Positions 20,707 through 28,814 of a stretch of DNA of 64,000 nt are shown here, piece by piece. The DNA is taken from contig NZ_PXYG01000006.1 of the NCBI RefSeq assembly GCF_003012775.1, positions 124,001 to 188,000 of the forward strand. The letters run 5' to 3'. The DNA is from Zobellella endophytica (GTDB lineage Bacteria; Pseudomonadota; Gammaproteobacteria; Enterobacterales; Aeromonadaceae). Under the pieces are notes generated by a model. That model saw only the letters and a list, made by a program, of their open reading frames with translations, had not been told where the DNA came from and ran no database searches. The translations under genes were made by a program, and so were the position numbers. Each line of letters opens with the position of its first letter. Position 1 is the first letter of the stretch.

Positions 20707-22176
20707 TTATTCTTCCCGGCTGAAGAGAGCGTCGATAAATTCTTTTGCGTTGAAGGGGCGCAGGTCATCGATCTTCTCGCCCACCCCGATGTAACGGATA
20801 GGAATACCAAATTTGTCGGCCACCGCGAAGATCACCCCGCCCTTGGCGGTGCCGTCCAGCTTGCTCAGGGTGATACCGGTGATGGGCACGGCATCGTTGA
20901 AGATCTTGGCCTGGCTCAGGGCGTTCTGGCCGGTGCCCGCGTCCAGGGTCAGCATGATCTCGTGGGGCGCGGCGACATCCACCTTCTGCATCACCCGCAC
21001 GATTTTTTTCAGTTCCTCCATCAGGTGCGCCTTATTCTGCAGGCGACCGGCGGTGTCGGCAATCAGCACATCCACCTTGCGCGCCTTGGCCGCCTGCACC
21101 GCATCGAAGATGACAGAGGCGGCATCGGCGCCGGTGTGCTGGGCGATAACGGGAATATGGTTACGCTCGCCCCACACCTGCAGCTGCTCCACCGCCGCGG
21201 CACGAAAGGTATCGCCGGCGGCCAGCATCACCGACTTGCCCTCGGCCTGGAACTGGCGCGCCAGCTTGCCGATGGTGGTGGTCTTGCCCACGCCGTTCAC
21301 GCCCACCATCAGGATCACATAGGGCTGGTGTTCGCTGTCGATCGTCAGAGGCTGATCCACCTTGGCCAGGATCTCGCCCAGCTCTTCCTTCAGCAGCTCA
21401 TACAGCGCCTCGCCGTCTTTCAGTTGCCGGCGGCTGGCCTGACGGGTCAGGTTGTCGATGATCGACATGGTGGTTTCCACCCCCAGATCGGCGGTGAGCA
21501 GCTGGGTTTCCAGCTCCTCGAACAGGTCATCGTCGATCTTCTTGCCCCGGAACAGGCCGAAGAAGCCGGAGCCCAGGTTCTGCCGGGTCTTGAGCAGGCC
21601 CTGCTTCAGGCGGGAAAAGAACCCCTGCCTGGGCGCCTTGGCCACTTCCGCCTGTGCCCGGTCGGCGTCTTCAGCCAGCCTTGCCTGCGCCGCCGCTTCT
21701 TCCTCGGCGGCCAGACGGGCCTCCTCTTCCACCGCCTGACGGGCTTCCTCCGCCGCCTGCGCCTCGGCCGCCAGCCGCGCTTCCTCCGCCGCCTGCGCCT
21801 CGGCCGCCAGCCGCGCTTCCTCCGCCGCCTGCGCCTCGGCCGCCTGCCGCGCTTCTTCCGCCGCCTGCGCCTCGGCCGCCTGCCGCGCTTCTTCCGCCGC
21901 CTGCGCCTCGGCCGCCTGCCGCGCTTCTTCCGCCGCCTGCGCCTCGGCCGCCAGCCGTGCTTCTTCCGCCGCCTGTGCCTCGGCCGCCAGCCGCGCTTCT
22001 TCCGCCCTGGCCGCCGACTCCTGCTCGTGCAGCGCTTCTTCCACCTCCGCTGCCGCGCCGGCTTCGGCCTCCGATTCTATTGCCGGTTGCTCGACCGTCG
22101 TTTGTTCTTCCGCTGTTTCCTGCTGTTCTTTGTTTTTGCCAAAGCCCAGCCAGGAAAAGAAACCTTTCTTCGCCAT
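20707..22176 (-). CDS. ftsY: Signal recognition particle receptor FtsY
   Basis: SRP receptor GTPase that delivers ribosome-nascent chains to SecYEG. The chosen ATG at 22176 gives MAKKGFFSWLGFGKNK, matching the lipid-binding N terminus of E. coli FtsY; a GTG five codons upstream is an alternative. Residues about 20-170 form an acidic, Ala/Glu-rich A domain containing seven near-identical 12-residue units. The NG domain follows: GVNGVGKTTTIGKLA (G1), DTFRAAAVEQL, DVLIADTAGRLQN (G3), TKLDGTAKGG (as SKLDGTAKGG), and GVGEKIDDLRPF at the end. The product is 489 residues. First gene of the ftsYEX operon, divergent from rsmD. Confidence 0.96.
   Translation of the reverse strand: MAKKGFFSWLGFGKNKEQQETAEEQTTVEQPAIESEAEAGAAAEVEEALHEQESAARAEEARLAAEAQAAEEARLAAEAQAAEEARQAAEAQAAEEARQAAEAQAAEEARQAAEAQAAEEARLAAEAQAAEEARLAAEAQAAEEARQAVEEEARLAAEEEAAAQARLAEDADRAQAEVAKAPRQGFFSRLKQGLLKTRQNLGSGFFGLFRGKKIDDDLFEELETQLLTADLGVETTMSIIDNLTRQASRRQLKDGEALYELLKEELGEILAKVDQPLTIDSEHQPYVILMVGVNGVGKTTTIGKLARQFQAEGKSVMLAAGDTFRAAAVEQLQVWGERNHIPVIAQHTGADAASVIFDAVQAAKARKVDVLIADTAGRLQNKAHLMEELKKIVRVMQKVDVAAPHEIMLTLDAGTGQNALSQAKIFNDAVPITGITLSKLDGTAKGGVIFAVADKFGIPIRYIGVGEKIDDLRPFNAKEFIDALFSREE
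21751..22002 (-). repeat. Seven 36-bp tandem repeats inside ftsY
   Basis: Encodes seven copies of EEARxAAEAQAA (x is Leu or Gln), with a degenerate partial copy after them. At the DNA level the units are almost identical, so copy number may vary by slippage or recombination. Confidence 0.9.
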
Positions 22177-22306
22177 CCTGCTCTTACTCACTTTATCTCG
22201 GGACGATTAGGGCTGGCCGCGACTCGGCCCCTTCATTAGAATACTCGCCCCTTGGGGGTGCAAAACCGCCTTATACTAGCACTTTATTGAAAGACGGCGA
22301 AACGAG

Positions 22307-22903
22307 ATGGCAAAAGCAAAACCGGCAAGACCCTCCTCGGCGGGCACCGGCCAGATCCGCCTTATCGGTGGTCAATGGCGTGGGCGCAAGCTGCCGGTGC
22401 TCGACGGCGAAGGGCTCAGGCCCACCACCGACCGAGTGAAGGAAACCCTGTTCAACTGGCTGATGTTCGACACTCGCGGCAGTCGTTGCCTGGATCTGTT
22501 TGCCGGCAGCGGCAGCCTGGGCTTTGAGGCACTGTCACGGGGGGCCACCGAGGTGGTACTGGTAGAAAAAGACACCCGGATCGCCCGGCAGTTGCAGCAC
22601 AACCTGGCCAGCCTGCCCGGGGCCCGGGGCCAGGTCGTCAACGCCGATGCCCTCGACTACCTACAGGGGACGGGCACTCCCTTCGACCTGGTTTTTCTCG
22701 ATCCGCCGTTTCACCGGGAACTGCTGCCGGCCGTCTGTCGGCTGCTCGAACAAGGGGGCTGGCTGACTGACGAGACCAAGATCTACATCGAACGGGAACC
22801 GAGCCCCGAGCCGCCGGCCCTGCCCGTTAACTGGACTCTGCTGAAAGACAAGCGAGCCGGTCAGGTCTGTTATCAACTTTATCAAAGGGAGCAAAGTGAA
22901 TGA
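22307..22903 (+). CDS. rsmD: 16S rRNA (guanine966-N2)-methyltransferase
   Basis: Methylates G966 of 16S rRNA in the 30S subunit, using SAM. The 198-residue product has IRLIGGQWRGRKLPV and RPTTDRVKETLFNWL at the N terminus, the SAM motif CLDLFAGSGSLGFEALSRGA (about 62-81) and the catalytic DPPF tetrad (FDLVFLDPPFH). rsmD opposite ftsY is a conserved arrangement. Its stop overlaps the DUF1145 gene by 4 bases (ATGA). Confidence 0.96.
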   Translation: MAKAKPARPSSAGTGQIRLIGGQWRGRKLPVLDGEGLRPTTDRVKETLFNWLMFDTRGSRCLDLFAGSGSLGFEALSRGATEVVLVEKDTRIARQLQHNLASLPGARGQVVNADALDYLQGTGTPFDLVFLDPPFHRELLPAVCRLLEQGGWLTDETKIYIEREPSPEPPALPVNWTLLKDKRAGQVCYQLYQREQSE

Positions 22904-23181
22904 GGATATTGAATATCCTGATGCGATTGGTCATGCTGGTGTTCTGGGGCGGCATTGTCTATGCGCTGTTCGGCCCGGAAATCGAAGAGGTCGGCTCCAT
23001 GCCGCTGATCCTGGGCGGCGTGGTGCTGTTTATGCATCTGCTGCAGGTGCTGATGCTCAGGCAGGTCGCCGGCGTGCTCCACCCGACGCCCAGGGATTAT
23101 ATCGAAGTGCTGGTATTCGGCTCCTTCGCCATGCATCGCCACCGTGCCCGCCTGAAAGCGCTGATGGAGCAGAAACGCTGA
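22900..23181 (+). CDS. yhhL: DUF1145 (YhhL-like) inner-membrane protein
   Basis: A 93-residue protein with two membrane helices (about 5-27 and 34-54) and a basic cytoplasmic tail (FAMHRHRARLKAL). Size and position downstream of rsmD match E. coli YhhL, of the uncharacterised DUF1145 family. Translationally coupled to rsmD by the ATGA overlap. No function is known. Confidence 0.8.
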   Translation: MRILNILMRLVMLVFWGGIVYALFGPEIEEVGSMPLILGGVVLFMHLLQVLMLRQVAGVLHPTPRDYIEVLVFGSFAMHRHRARLKALMEQKR

Positions 23182-23191
23182 TCACCCGCCG

Positions 23192-23506
23192 TCAGTCGGC
23201 TGCGGCTTCGTGTCCGCATTGCCAGCAGAATTCGAAGCTACCGGCGTTGTGCTCGCCACAATGCCGGCAACACCAGGAACGGCCGCTACCCTGCCGATAG
23301 CGGGTTAAAATCGCCCGCGCCTTAGTCAGATCCCGGGAGCGGACCAGCAGGGTGACTTCCGCCGCGTTGACCGGCAGTTCGCCCAGGGCACCGGCCAGCG
23401 CCTCCCCCCGCAGTTGCACCGCGATGCCACTGACCTCGAAGGCCCCTTTGAGGGTGTGGGCCTCGAGACTGTTGGCCGCATCATAAATCCGGATCCACTC
23501 GCTCAT
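23192..23506 (-). CDS. DUF2007 protein with C-terminal zinc ribbon
   Basis: A 104-residue protein. The N-terminal half (IRIYDAANSLEAHTLKGAFEVSGI) is a DUF2007 ferredoxin-like fold, resembling the putative signalling domain found in PII-like proteins. The C-terminal part is a zinc ribbon with two CxxC pairs (CCRHCGEH and CWQCGHE). Function unknown. It is downstream of the csrB-like RNA on the same strand but separated from it by a strong terminator. Confidence 0.78.
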   Translation of the reverse strand: MSEWIRIYDAANSLEAHTLKGAFEVSGIAVQLRGEALAGALGELPVNAAEVTLLVRSRDLTKARAILTRYRQGSGRSWCCRHCGEHNAGSFEFCWQCGHEAAAD

Positions 23507-23531
23507 ACGCCCCCTTTGCCGGTACGGCAGA

Positions 23532-23804
23532 TAGAAAAAGGGGGTGACATCGTGTCACCCCCTTTTGGGTTGTCGTATGGTTCAGTCCTTAAACCAAATT
23601 GCTCCCTGCATTCCCTGACATTACCTTATCCTTAAGGTGTTCCTCTTCCCGATCCGTCGGTGTGTCCTTTGGTCATCCTGACTGCGGTTCATCCTGAGCC
23701 GCTACACTATCTCCGTCCTGGGAGGTGTCCCTTACCGCATCCTGCGGGGTTCCTTTCGCCTTCCTAGCAGCCCGTCGTCCTGACAGACTTCATTGCTCCT
23801 TGCC
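23532..23804 (-). ncRNA. csrB: CsrB/RsmB-family regulatory RNA
   Basis: A protein-free stretch whose minus-strand transcript of about 270 nt contains 18 GGA triplets, many as CAGGAUG, CAGGAC or AAGGA. Several sit in loops of short hairpins, for example CCGCAGGAUGCGG, CUCCCAGGACGGAG and CACCUUAAGGAUAAGGU. Such arrays sequester CsrA (RsmA) dimers and relieve its control of translation. It ends in a strong terminator and is preceded by a promoter, an IHF site and a GacA/UvrY-type dyad at conventional spacing. The start is estimated from the promoter and the end from the terminator. No csrA gene lies in the window. Confidence 0.9.
23536..23566 (-). terminator. csrB terminator
   Basis: Fourteen-base perfect stem AAAAGGGGGTGACA / TGTCACCCCCTTTT with a 3-base loop, followed by Ts on the minus strand. 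The A-run on the other side could also make it work in the opposite direction. Confidence 0.92.
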
Positions 23805-23810
23805 CTTCTA

Positions 23811-23838
23811 AATATAGAGCAGTTTTAAAATCCCTCAA
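23811..23838 (-). promoter_or_regulatory. Promoter of the csrB-like RNA
   Basis: Minus-strand TTGAGG (23838-23833), 16-base spacer, TATATT (23816-23811). This predicts a start near 23804. The imperfect -35 fits a promoter that needs an activator. Confidence 0.75.
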
Positions 23839-23881
23839 GGAGGTGAATTTGACAAAAATACCGTGCTTATCCCCACCAAAG

Positions 23882-23894
23882 AATCAAGCAATTG
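23882..23894. promoter_or_regulatory. IHF binding-site candidate
   Basis: AATCAAGCAATTG matches the consensus WATCAANNNNTTR at every position, in an AT-rich tract between the csrB promoter and the GacA/UvrY-type dyad. IHF bending is known to help UvrY activate csrB in enterics. Confidence 0.6.
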
Positions 23895-23962
23895 TTATAT
23901 AAAAAGAAATTTGTTTTTCCCGGCAAAAACGTCCTACAGAAAAACGTTTTCGATGCACCTTA

Positions 23963-23980
23963 CTTGAGAGATCTCTTACA
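23963..23980 (-). promoter_or_regulatory. GacA/UvrY (SirA)-type upstream activating site
   Basis: Minus strand TGTAAGAGATCTCTCAAG, matching the GacA/UvrY dyad TGTAAGN6CTTACA in the left half and the GAGATCTC core, with two mismatches in the right half. It is centred about 165 bases upstream of the predicted RNA start, the usual position in csrB/rsm genes. Confidence 0.8.
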
Positions 23981-24082
23981 AGAGAGCGGGAGAAAATCCA
24001 CTGGCCGCCACCCAGCCCGAAAACACTGGCCCCGGCTTAGGCCGCCGACTAGGATAGGGGCAGACTCAGGCAAGGAGCAAAG

Positions 24083-24940
24083 ATGAATACATCGCTACTG
24101 ACTTCTCCGCTGGTGGACCCCAACTGGCTGGCGGCCCACCTGCACGACCCCGATCTGGTGGTGCTGGACGCCAGCTGGCACATGCCGGCGGCCAACCGTG
24201 ATGGCAAACAGGAATGGCGCAGGCAACGCATCCCCGGTGCCCGCTTTTTTGATTTTGATCGCCAGATAAAAGATCAGGATAACCCCCTGCCCCATATGCT
24301 GCCGGACGAAGCCTCTTTCTCGCGCGCACTGTCGGCACTCGGGGTGAGCAATGATCGGCACATCGTGATTTACGACAGCAGCGGCATCTTCTCCGCGCCC
24401 CGAGCCTGGTGGATGTTCCGCGCCATGGGTCACGACCAGGTGGCGGTGCTGGATGGCGGCCTGCCCGCCTGGCAGACTCAGGGATATGCCCTGGAATGCA
24501 CCGGGCCCACGCCGGTCATACCGGGGCATTTCGTGGCCAGACGACAGCCCCGCTGGGTAGCCGATGCCGAGCAGGTGGCAGCGGCCCTGATCGACCCTCG
24601 GGCCCGGGTGCTCGATGCCCGCAGCCGGGAGCGTTTCAGCGGCGAGGCGGCGGATCCCAGGCCCGGGGTTCGGCCCGGCCATATGCCCGGCGCCCTTTGC
24701 CTGCCCTTCGGAGAACTGCTGGCGGAAGGCCGGCTGCTGCCGAAGGCACAGCTGGAACAAAAGCTGGCGCCCCTGCTGCGGGAAGATCAGCGATTGCTCT
24801 GCAGTTGTGGATCTGGAGTCACCGCCGCCATTCTTGCCCTGGCCGCCACCCTGATCGGTCACCCCGACGTTGCCGTTTACGACGGCTCCTGGGCTGAATG
24901 GGGCGGTTCCGCCACCCTGCCGGTACAGCAAGACAGCTAA
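24083..24940 (+). CDS. sseA: 3-mercaptopyruvate sulfurtransferase
   Basis: Tandem-rhodanese enzyme that transfers sulfur from 3-mercaptopyruvate to an acceptor. The 285-residue protein has an inactive N-terminal rhodanese domain (about 10-140) and a catalytic C-terminal one with Cys242 in CGSGVTAA, the loop that sets mercaptopyruvate enzymes apart from thiosulfate rhodaneses (CRxGxT). The ribosome site AAGGAG lies 6 bases before the ATG. It is divergent from the csrB-like RNA, whose upstream activator dyad lies about 100 bases before this start. Confidence 0.92.
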   Translation: MNTSLLTSPLVDPNWLAAHLHDPDLVVLDASWHMPAANRDGKQEWRRQRIPGARFFDFDRQIKDQDNPLPHMLPDEASFSRALSALGVSNDRHIVIYDSSGIFSAPRAWWMFRAMGHDQVAVLDGGLPAWQTQGYALECTGPTPVIPGHFVARRQPRWVADAEQVAAALIDPRARVLDARSRERFSGEAADPRPGVRPGHMPGALCLPFGELLAEGRLLPKAQLEQKLAPLLREDQRLLCSCGSGVTAAILALAATLIGHPDVAVYDGSWAEWGGSATLPVQQDS

Positions 24941-24944
24941 AAAA

Positions 24945-24965
24945 ATACCCGCCGGAGGCGGGTAT
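24945..24965 (-). terminator. Terminator of fabR-yijD
   Basis: ATACCCGCC / GGCGGGTAT nine-base stem with a 3-base loop. A run of Ts follows on the minus strand, 20 bases beyond the yijD stop; it may also serve sseA. Confidence 0.85.
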
Positions 24966-24984
24966 CGGTGTTGCGTCGATGCGC

Positions 24985-25350
24985 TTATTTAGTGGCACTG
25001 GGCCGTGCCGCCACCCCCATCTTCAGCGCCAGCCAGATCACCAGCACCAGGGTAATCATCACGGAAAGGTAGTTGGTTCCCATTTCCGGAAACTGGGTGC
25101 GCAGGAATGCCGAGTAACCGAATACCCCAATCAAAAAGCTCAACAGGGTACAGAGGGGGGTGTCGCCCTCCATGGGTACACTCAGGTATTCCTGATACAG
25201 CATGTGTGCCGCCAGCACCAGGGCGATAATGGGGAAAATGGAAAACGCCAGCTCACTGACGCTCAGGGTGGCCAGAGTGGCATTGCCACATACACCAACC
25301 AGCAGCGCCAACAAGATAGGTTTACGGCGAATTTGCTTACTTCCTGACAT
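24985..25350 (-). CDS. yijD: YijD-family (DUF1422) inner-membrane protein
   Basis: A 121-residue protein with four membrane helices. The pattern ALLVGVCGNATLA, SIFPIIALVLAAHML, GVFGYSAFLRTQFPEMGTN parallels E. coli YijD, which is likewise encoded directly after fabR. The start at 25350 has AAGG six bases upstream; another ATG two codons earlier is too close to the ribosome site. Function unknown. The gene follows fabR by 23 bases and ends at a shared terminator. Confidence 0.85.
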   Translation of the reverse strand: MSGSKQIRRKPILLALLVGVCGNATLATLSVSELAFSIFPIIALVLAAHMLYQEYLSVPMEGDTPLCTLLSFLIGVFGYSAFLRTQFPEMGTNYLSVMITLVLVIWLALKMGVAARPSATK

Positions 25351-25373
25351 GGTCATCCTTCCTACTGTAGGGC

Positions 25374-25985
25374 TTATAGCCGTTTTGCCTTGTTATATGC
25401 ATCTGCGCCCTTGGCAATCATGCGCAGCTGCAGGATCATGCGCTCGGCCAGCACCGAGCGCTCCATTTCATTCATATCCAGCGCCTCGGCCCCGGCACTG
25501 AACACTATGGTTACCATGGTCTGGGCCTGTACTTCCGCATGGTTGCGGCTGGTATGCTGTTTCTCTTCCAGGTAGTCGGTCAGCTCGGCGGTAAAATGCT
25601 GTATTTCCCGCGCCACTGCCTGGCGAAACGCCGCCGAGGTGCCGGAGCGTTCCCTCAGCAGCAGGCGGAACACGTCCGGGCTGCTGTCGATGAACTCCAT
25701 GAAGGTCTTGACCGAAATCTGGATGACGCTGCCGCCGTCGGCGATACGCTGGCGGGCCTGACGCATCAGCTGGCGCAGGGTCAGTCCGCCTTCGTCGACC
25801 AGCGTCAGTCCCAGCTCCTCCATGTCTTTGAAATGACGGTAGAAGGAGGTGGGCGCCAGCCCCGCTTCCCGCGCCACCTCGCGCAGGCTCAGGCTGGAGA
25901 AGCTGCGCTCGGCACTCAACTGGCGAAAAGCCGCGTCGATCAGCGAGCGCCGAGTTTTTTCTTTCTGTTCAGCGCGAATGCCCAC
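25374..25985 (-). CDS. fabR: TetR-family regulator FabR (unsaturated fatty acid repressor)
   Basis: Represses unsaturated fatty acid genes in response to the acyl pool. From the GTG at 25985 it is 203 residues and begins [16 protein letters not shown], which aligns with E. coli FabR ([15 protein letters not shown]). The helix-turn-helix [20 protein letters not shown] is nearly identical, as are [16 protein letters not shown] and [14 protein letters not shown] 12-codon upstream extension is open (ATG at 26021). It diverges from a fatty acid desaturase gene, a plausible direct target, with a perfect dyad in the intergenic region. Confidence 0.93.
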   Translation of the reverse strand: MGIRAEQKEKTRRSLIDAAFRQLSAERSFSSLSLREVAREAGLAPTSFYRHFKDMEELGLTLVDEGGLTLRQLMRQARQRIADGGSVIQISVKTFMEFIDSSPDVFRLLLRERSGTSAAFRQAVAREIQHFTAELTDYLEEKQHTSRNHAEVQAQTMVTIVFSAGAEALDMNEMERSVLAERMILQLRMIAKGADAYNKAKRL

Positions 25986-26053
25986 GGCACACCAGGGTCC
26001 AAACCTCAATGGCCGGATCATACCTTTTTGTGTGAACCCGGTCAGCCCCGATT

Positions 26054-26072
26054 GGTCAATTTATGATTGACC
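26054..26072. promoter_or_regulatory. Dyad between fabR and the desaturase gene
   Basis: GGTCAAT / ATTGACC, perfect 7-base arms with 5-base spacer (TTATG), 44 bases upstream of the desaturase start. Candidate operator for FabR or another acyl-responsive TetR protein. The sequence does not match the E. coli FabR consensus well. Confidence 0.5.
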
Positions 26073-26115
26073 CTGCACCGGCTAGGCATGAAAATAGTGT
26101 ACAGTTGTTCGCTCA

Positions 26116-27246
26116 ATGGATACCAAGATGCGCAAACCTCCCTTGTTATGGACCAATGCCATCCTCTTTGCCAGCACCGGGCTGGCGGCGGCGGTGCTGG
26201 TTCCCTGGTACGGACTGACCCAGGGCTATGACGGCTGGCAATGGCTGGCCATGCTGCTGCTGTTCAGTTACAGCTGCCTGTCGATCACCGCCGGCTACCA
26301 CCGGCTGTGGGCCCATAAAGCCTACGACGCCCACCCGCTGATCCAATGGCTGTTCGCCCTGGGCGGCGCCTTGTCGCTGCAGAACTCCGCCTATCGCTGG
26401 TGCGCCGATCACCGTCGCCACCACCGCCATGTGGATGATATGGACAAGGATCCCTACTCCGCCAAACGCGGCCTGTGGTTTTCCCACATGGGCTGGATGC
26501 TGCGCGACTACCACCCGGAGGACGACAGCAATATTCCCGATCTCAAGCGCAATGCCATACTGCAGTTCCAGCACCGGCATTACCTGGCGCTGACCCTGGC
26601 CATGAACATCGGTTTGCCGGTGCTGCTCGGCCTGTGGCACGGGGATCTCTGGGGCATGCTGCTGATGGCGGGCGTGCTGCGCCTGTTCCTCGGCCACCAT
26701 GTCACCTTCTTCATCAACTCCCTGGCTCACTACTGGGGGCGCCAGCCCTACACCAGCAAGAACACGGCGCGGGACAACGACATCCTGGCGGTGCTGACCT
26801 TCGGCGAGGGTTACCACAACTTCCATCACCTGTTCGAATACGACTACCGCAACGGCATCAGCTGGTGGCACTACGACCCCACCAAGTGGCTGATCCGTTC
26901 CCTGAGCTGGCTGGGCCTGGCCAGGAAGCTGCGCACCTGCCCCCAGGAAAGGATCGAGCAGGCCAGGCTGGAACGCCGGCTGGAAGTAACCCGCCAGAAG
27001 ATACTGCGCCGGCAGCAGAATGCCGACACCGAGCAGTGGCTGGCCCTGTTGCACAGCGAATACGAGCGCCTGCTGGCCCAGCTCAAGGACTACTACCAGG
27101 TGCGCAAATCCTTGCTGGAGCTGAAGAAAAAGGCGGCACGCTGCAAGTACGAAGAGCTCAGGCTCAAACTCAGCTGCGACGAACTCAAGGCCGCCTTTAC
27201 CACCCAGCGGCGCAACTGGCTGAAGCTGACCACCCAGTTTGCTTAA
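26116..27246 (+). CDS. Membrane fatty acid desaturase (delta-9, acyl-CoA type)
   Basis: Di-iron membrane enzyme introducing a double bond into acyl chains. The 376-residue protein has four hydrophobic segments and the three His boxes of the stearoyl-CoA desaturase family: HRLWAH (about 62-67), HRRHHRH (about 98-104) and HNFHH (about 236-240), plus the extra His in GHHVTF. The C-terminal 100 residues form a charged coiled coil not found in minimal desaturases. It is divergent from fabR and probably under its control, giving a second, oxygen-dependent route to unsaturated lipids. A second ATG four codons in has a better-placed GGA. Confidence 0.92.
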   Translation: MDTKMRKPPLLWTNAILFASTGLAAAVLVPWYGLTQGYDGWQWLAMLLLFSYSCLSITAGYHRLWAHKAYDAHPLIQWLFALGGALSLQNSAYRWCADHRRHHRHVDDMDKDPYSAKRGLWFSHMGWMLRDYHPEDDSNIPDLKRNAILQFQHRHYLALTLAMNIGLPVLLGLWHGDLWGMLLMAGVLRLFLGHHVTFFINSLAHYWGRQPYTSKNTARDNDILAVLTFGEGYHNFHHLFEYDYRNGISWWHYDPTKWLIRSLSWLGLARKLRTCPQERIEQARLERRLEVTRQKILRRQQNADTEQWLALLHSEYERLLAQLKDYYQVRKSLLELKKKAARCKYEELRLKLSCDELKAAFTTQRRNWLKLTTQFA

Positions 27247-27423
27247 AGACACCAGGCGGGGCATCCCGCCTTATTTTTTGCTAAAAATTCTAGCACCATC
27301 ACCGTTATTCCCTGCCCAGTTAGCTTCCCTTTGACAAAAACGCTGCAAAACACCATAGTCTTCGCCATTTTTAACCGACGACGACTGTACGGTCAGCTTT
27401 ACAGTCCGCAGGAGCAGCAAGAC

Positions 27424-28773
27424 GTGGAAACAAGAGCTCAGTTCAGCAGCAAGCTGGGATTCGTGATGGCCGCCGCCGGCTCGGCCATCGGCGTGGGCAA
27501 TATCTGGGGTTTTCCCACCCAGGCGGCCAGCAACGGTGGCGGCGCCTTCCTGCTGGTTTACCTGCTGTTCATCTTCCTGCTCGGTTATCCCATGCTGGTG
27601 GCGGAAATCACCATCGGCCGCCATGGCCAGGCCAGCCCCTTCCGCGCCCTGCAGCAACTGACCGGAAACCCGGCAGGCAAGGCCATCGCCGGCCTGGTGG
27701 GGCTGGCGGCGGTGGTGACCGTGAGCCTGATCTTCACCTTCTACGCCATCGTTTCCGGCTGGTTTGTCGCCTATGCCATCGCTCCTGTCGCCAACCTGGT
27801 CGGCGCGACCGACAGTGCCGGCTGGCTGACCGGCTTCTCCGTCTCCCGCAACCTGGTGTTTACCCTGCTGTTCGCCCTGCTCAGCCTCTACGTGGTCAGC
27901 CGTGGCCTGGAGCAAGGCATCGAAAAGTGGTCCCGCCGGCTGATGCCGCTGTTGCTGCTGATGCTGGTGCTGCTGACCGGCTACATGCTGCTGCAGCCGG
28001 GTGCCGGAGCCGGCCTCAGGGCCTACCTGGTGCCGGACTTTTCCCGGGTGCTGCATGGGGAGGTACTGATCGGCGCCCTGGGACAGAGCTTTTTCTCCCT
28101 CTCCCTGGGCGCGGCGGTGATGATGCTGTACGGCTCCTACCTGAGCCGCCAGGCCAGCATCCCCGCCCTGGCCGCCCAGGTGACCCTGCTGGATACCGGC
28201 GTGGCCTTCCTCGCCGGCCTGTTGATCCTGCCCGCCATGTACGTGGCCCAGCACAACGGCGTGGAGATCTTTGCCGCCGACGGCAGCCTGCTCAGCTCCG
28301 ATACCCTGGTGTTCTCGGTATTGCCGGCATTGTTCGACACCATGGGTCCGGCCCGGTATCCGGTGGCCTTCGCCTTTTTCGTGCTGATGATCGTCGCCGC
28401 CCTGACCTCCTCCATTTCCATGCTCGAAGCCCCGGTGTCGCTGGCCATGGAGTCCACCGGCCTGTCCCGGATCCGGGCCACCTGGCTGATGACGGCGTTG
28501 TGCACCTTGATCAGTGTGGTGATAGTGTTTAATTTTGGCAGCCTGTTTGGACTGGTGATCACCCTCACCACCCAGTATGCCCAGCCGCTGGTCAGCCTGT
28601 GCATCACCCTCTACGCGGGGTGGGTCTGGCAGCGCAACCAGGTGCTGGCCGAACTGAAGTCCGGCTGCCCCGGGCTGGAGCAGGGCCTGTTCTGGAAAAT
28701 CTGGCCCTGGTATGTCCGCCTGGTGTGTCCGGTACTGGTGCTGGTGGTGATCGTGCAGTCGGTGGGCGGCTGA
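27424..28773 (+). CDS. Sodium-dependent amino acid transporter (NSS family)
   Basis: Neurotransmitter:sodium symporter family, 449 residues from a GTG (V/METRAQFSSKLGFVMAAAG) with AGGAG 9 bases upstream; a longer frame from 27331 lacks such support. The first helix carries the Na/substrate site GSAIGVGNIWGFP, unwound in LeuT, followed by GGGAFLLVYLL. About 11-12 membrane helices are seen, as in bacterial YocR/MhsT relatives. Substrate is probably a neutral or aromatic amino acid, not determinable here. The next gene on the strand encodes a DUF1820 protein. Confidence 0.88.
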   Translation: METRAQFSSKLGFVMAAAGSAIGVGNIWGFPTQAASNGGGAFLLVYLLFIFLLGYPMLVAEITIGRHGQASPFRALQQLTGNPAGKAIAGLVGLAAVVTVSLIFTFYAIVSGWFVAYAIAPVANLVGATDSAGWLTGFSVSRNLVFTLLFALLSLYVVSRGLEQGIEKWSRRLMPLLLLMLVLLTGYMLLQPGAGAGLRAYLVPDFSRVLHGEVLIGALGQSFFSLSLGAAVMMLYGSYLSRQASIPALAAQVTLLDTGVAFLAGLLILPAMYVAQHNGVEIFAADGSLLSSDTLVFSVLPALFDTMGPARYPVAFAFFVLMIVAALTSSISMLEAPVSLAMESTGLSRIRATWLMTALCTLISVVIVFNFGSLFGLVITLTTQYAQPLVSLCITLYAGWVWQRNQVLAELKSGCPGLEQGLFWKIWPWYVRLVCPVLVLVVIVQSVGG

Positions 28774-28814
28774 GGCCGCCCTTGGGCAATCTATCCGAGG
28801 TGAGTCGAAAGGCA

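Noticed and set aside
21751-22002. ftsY repeats as a CRISPR array
   Set aside because: The units are contiguous in-frame coding repeats with no spacers, and no cas genes are present.
23840-23900. Plus-strand TTGACA in the csrB upstream region as an sseA promoter
   Set aside because: No acceptable -10 follows at 16-18 bases; the position is over 200 bases from sseA.
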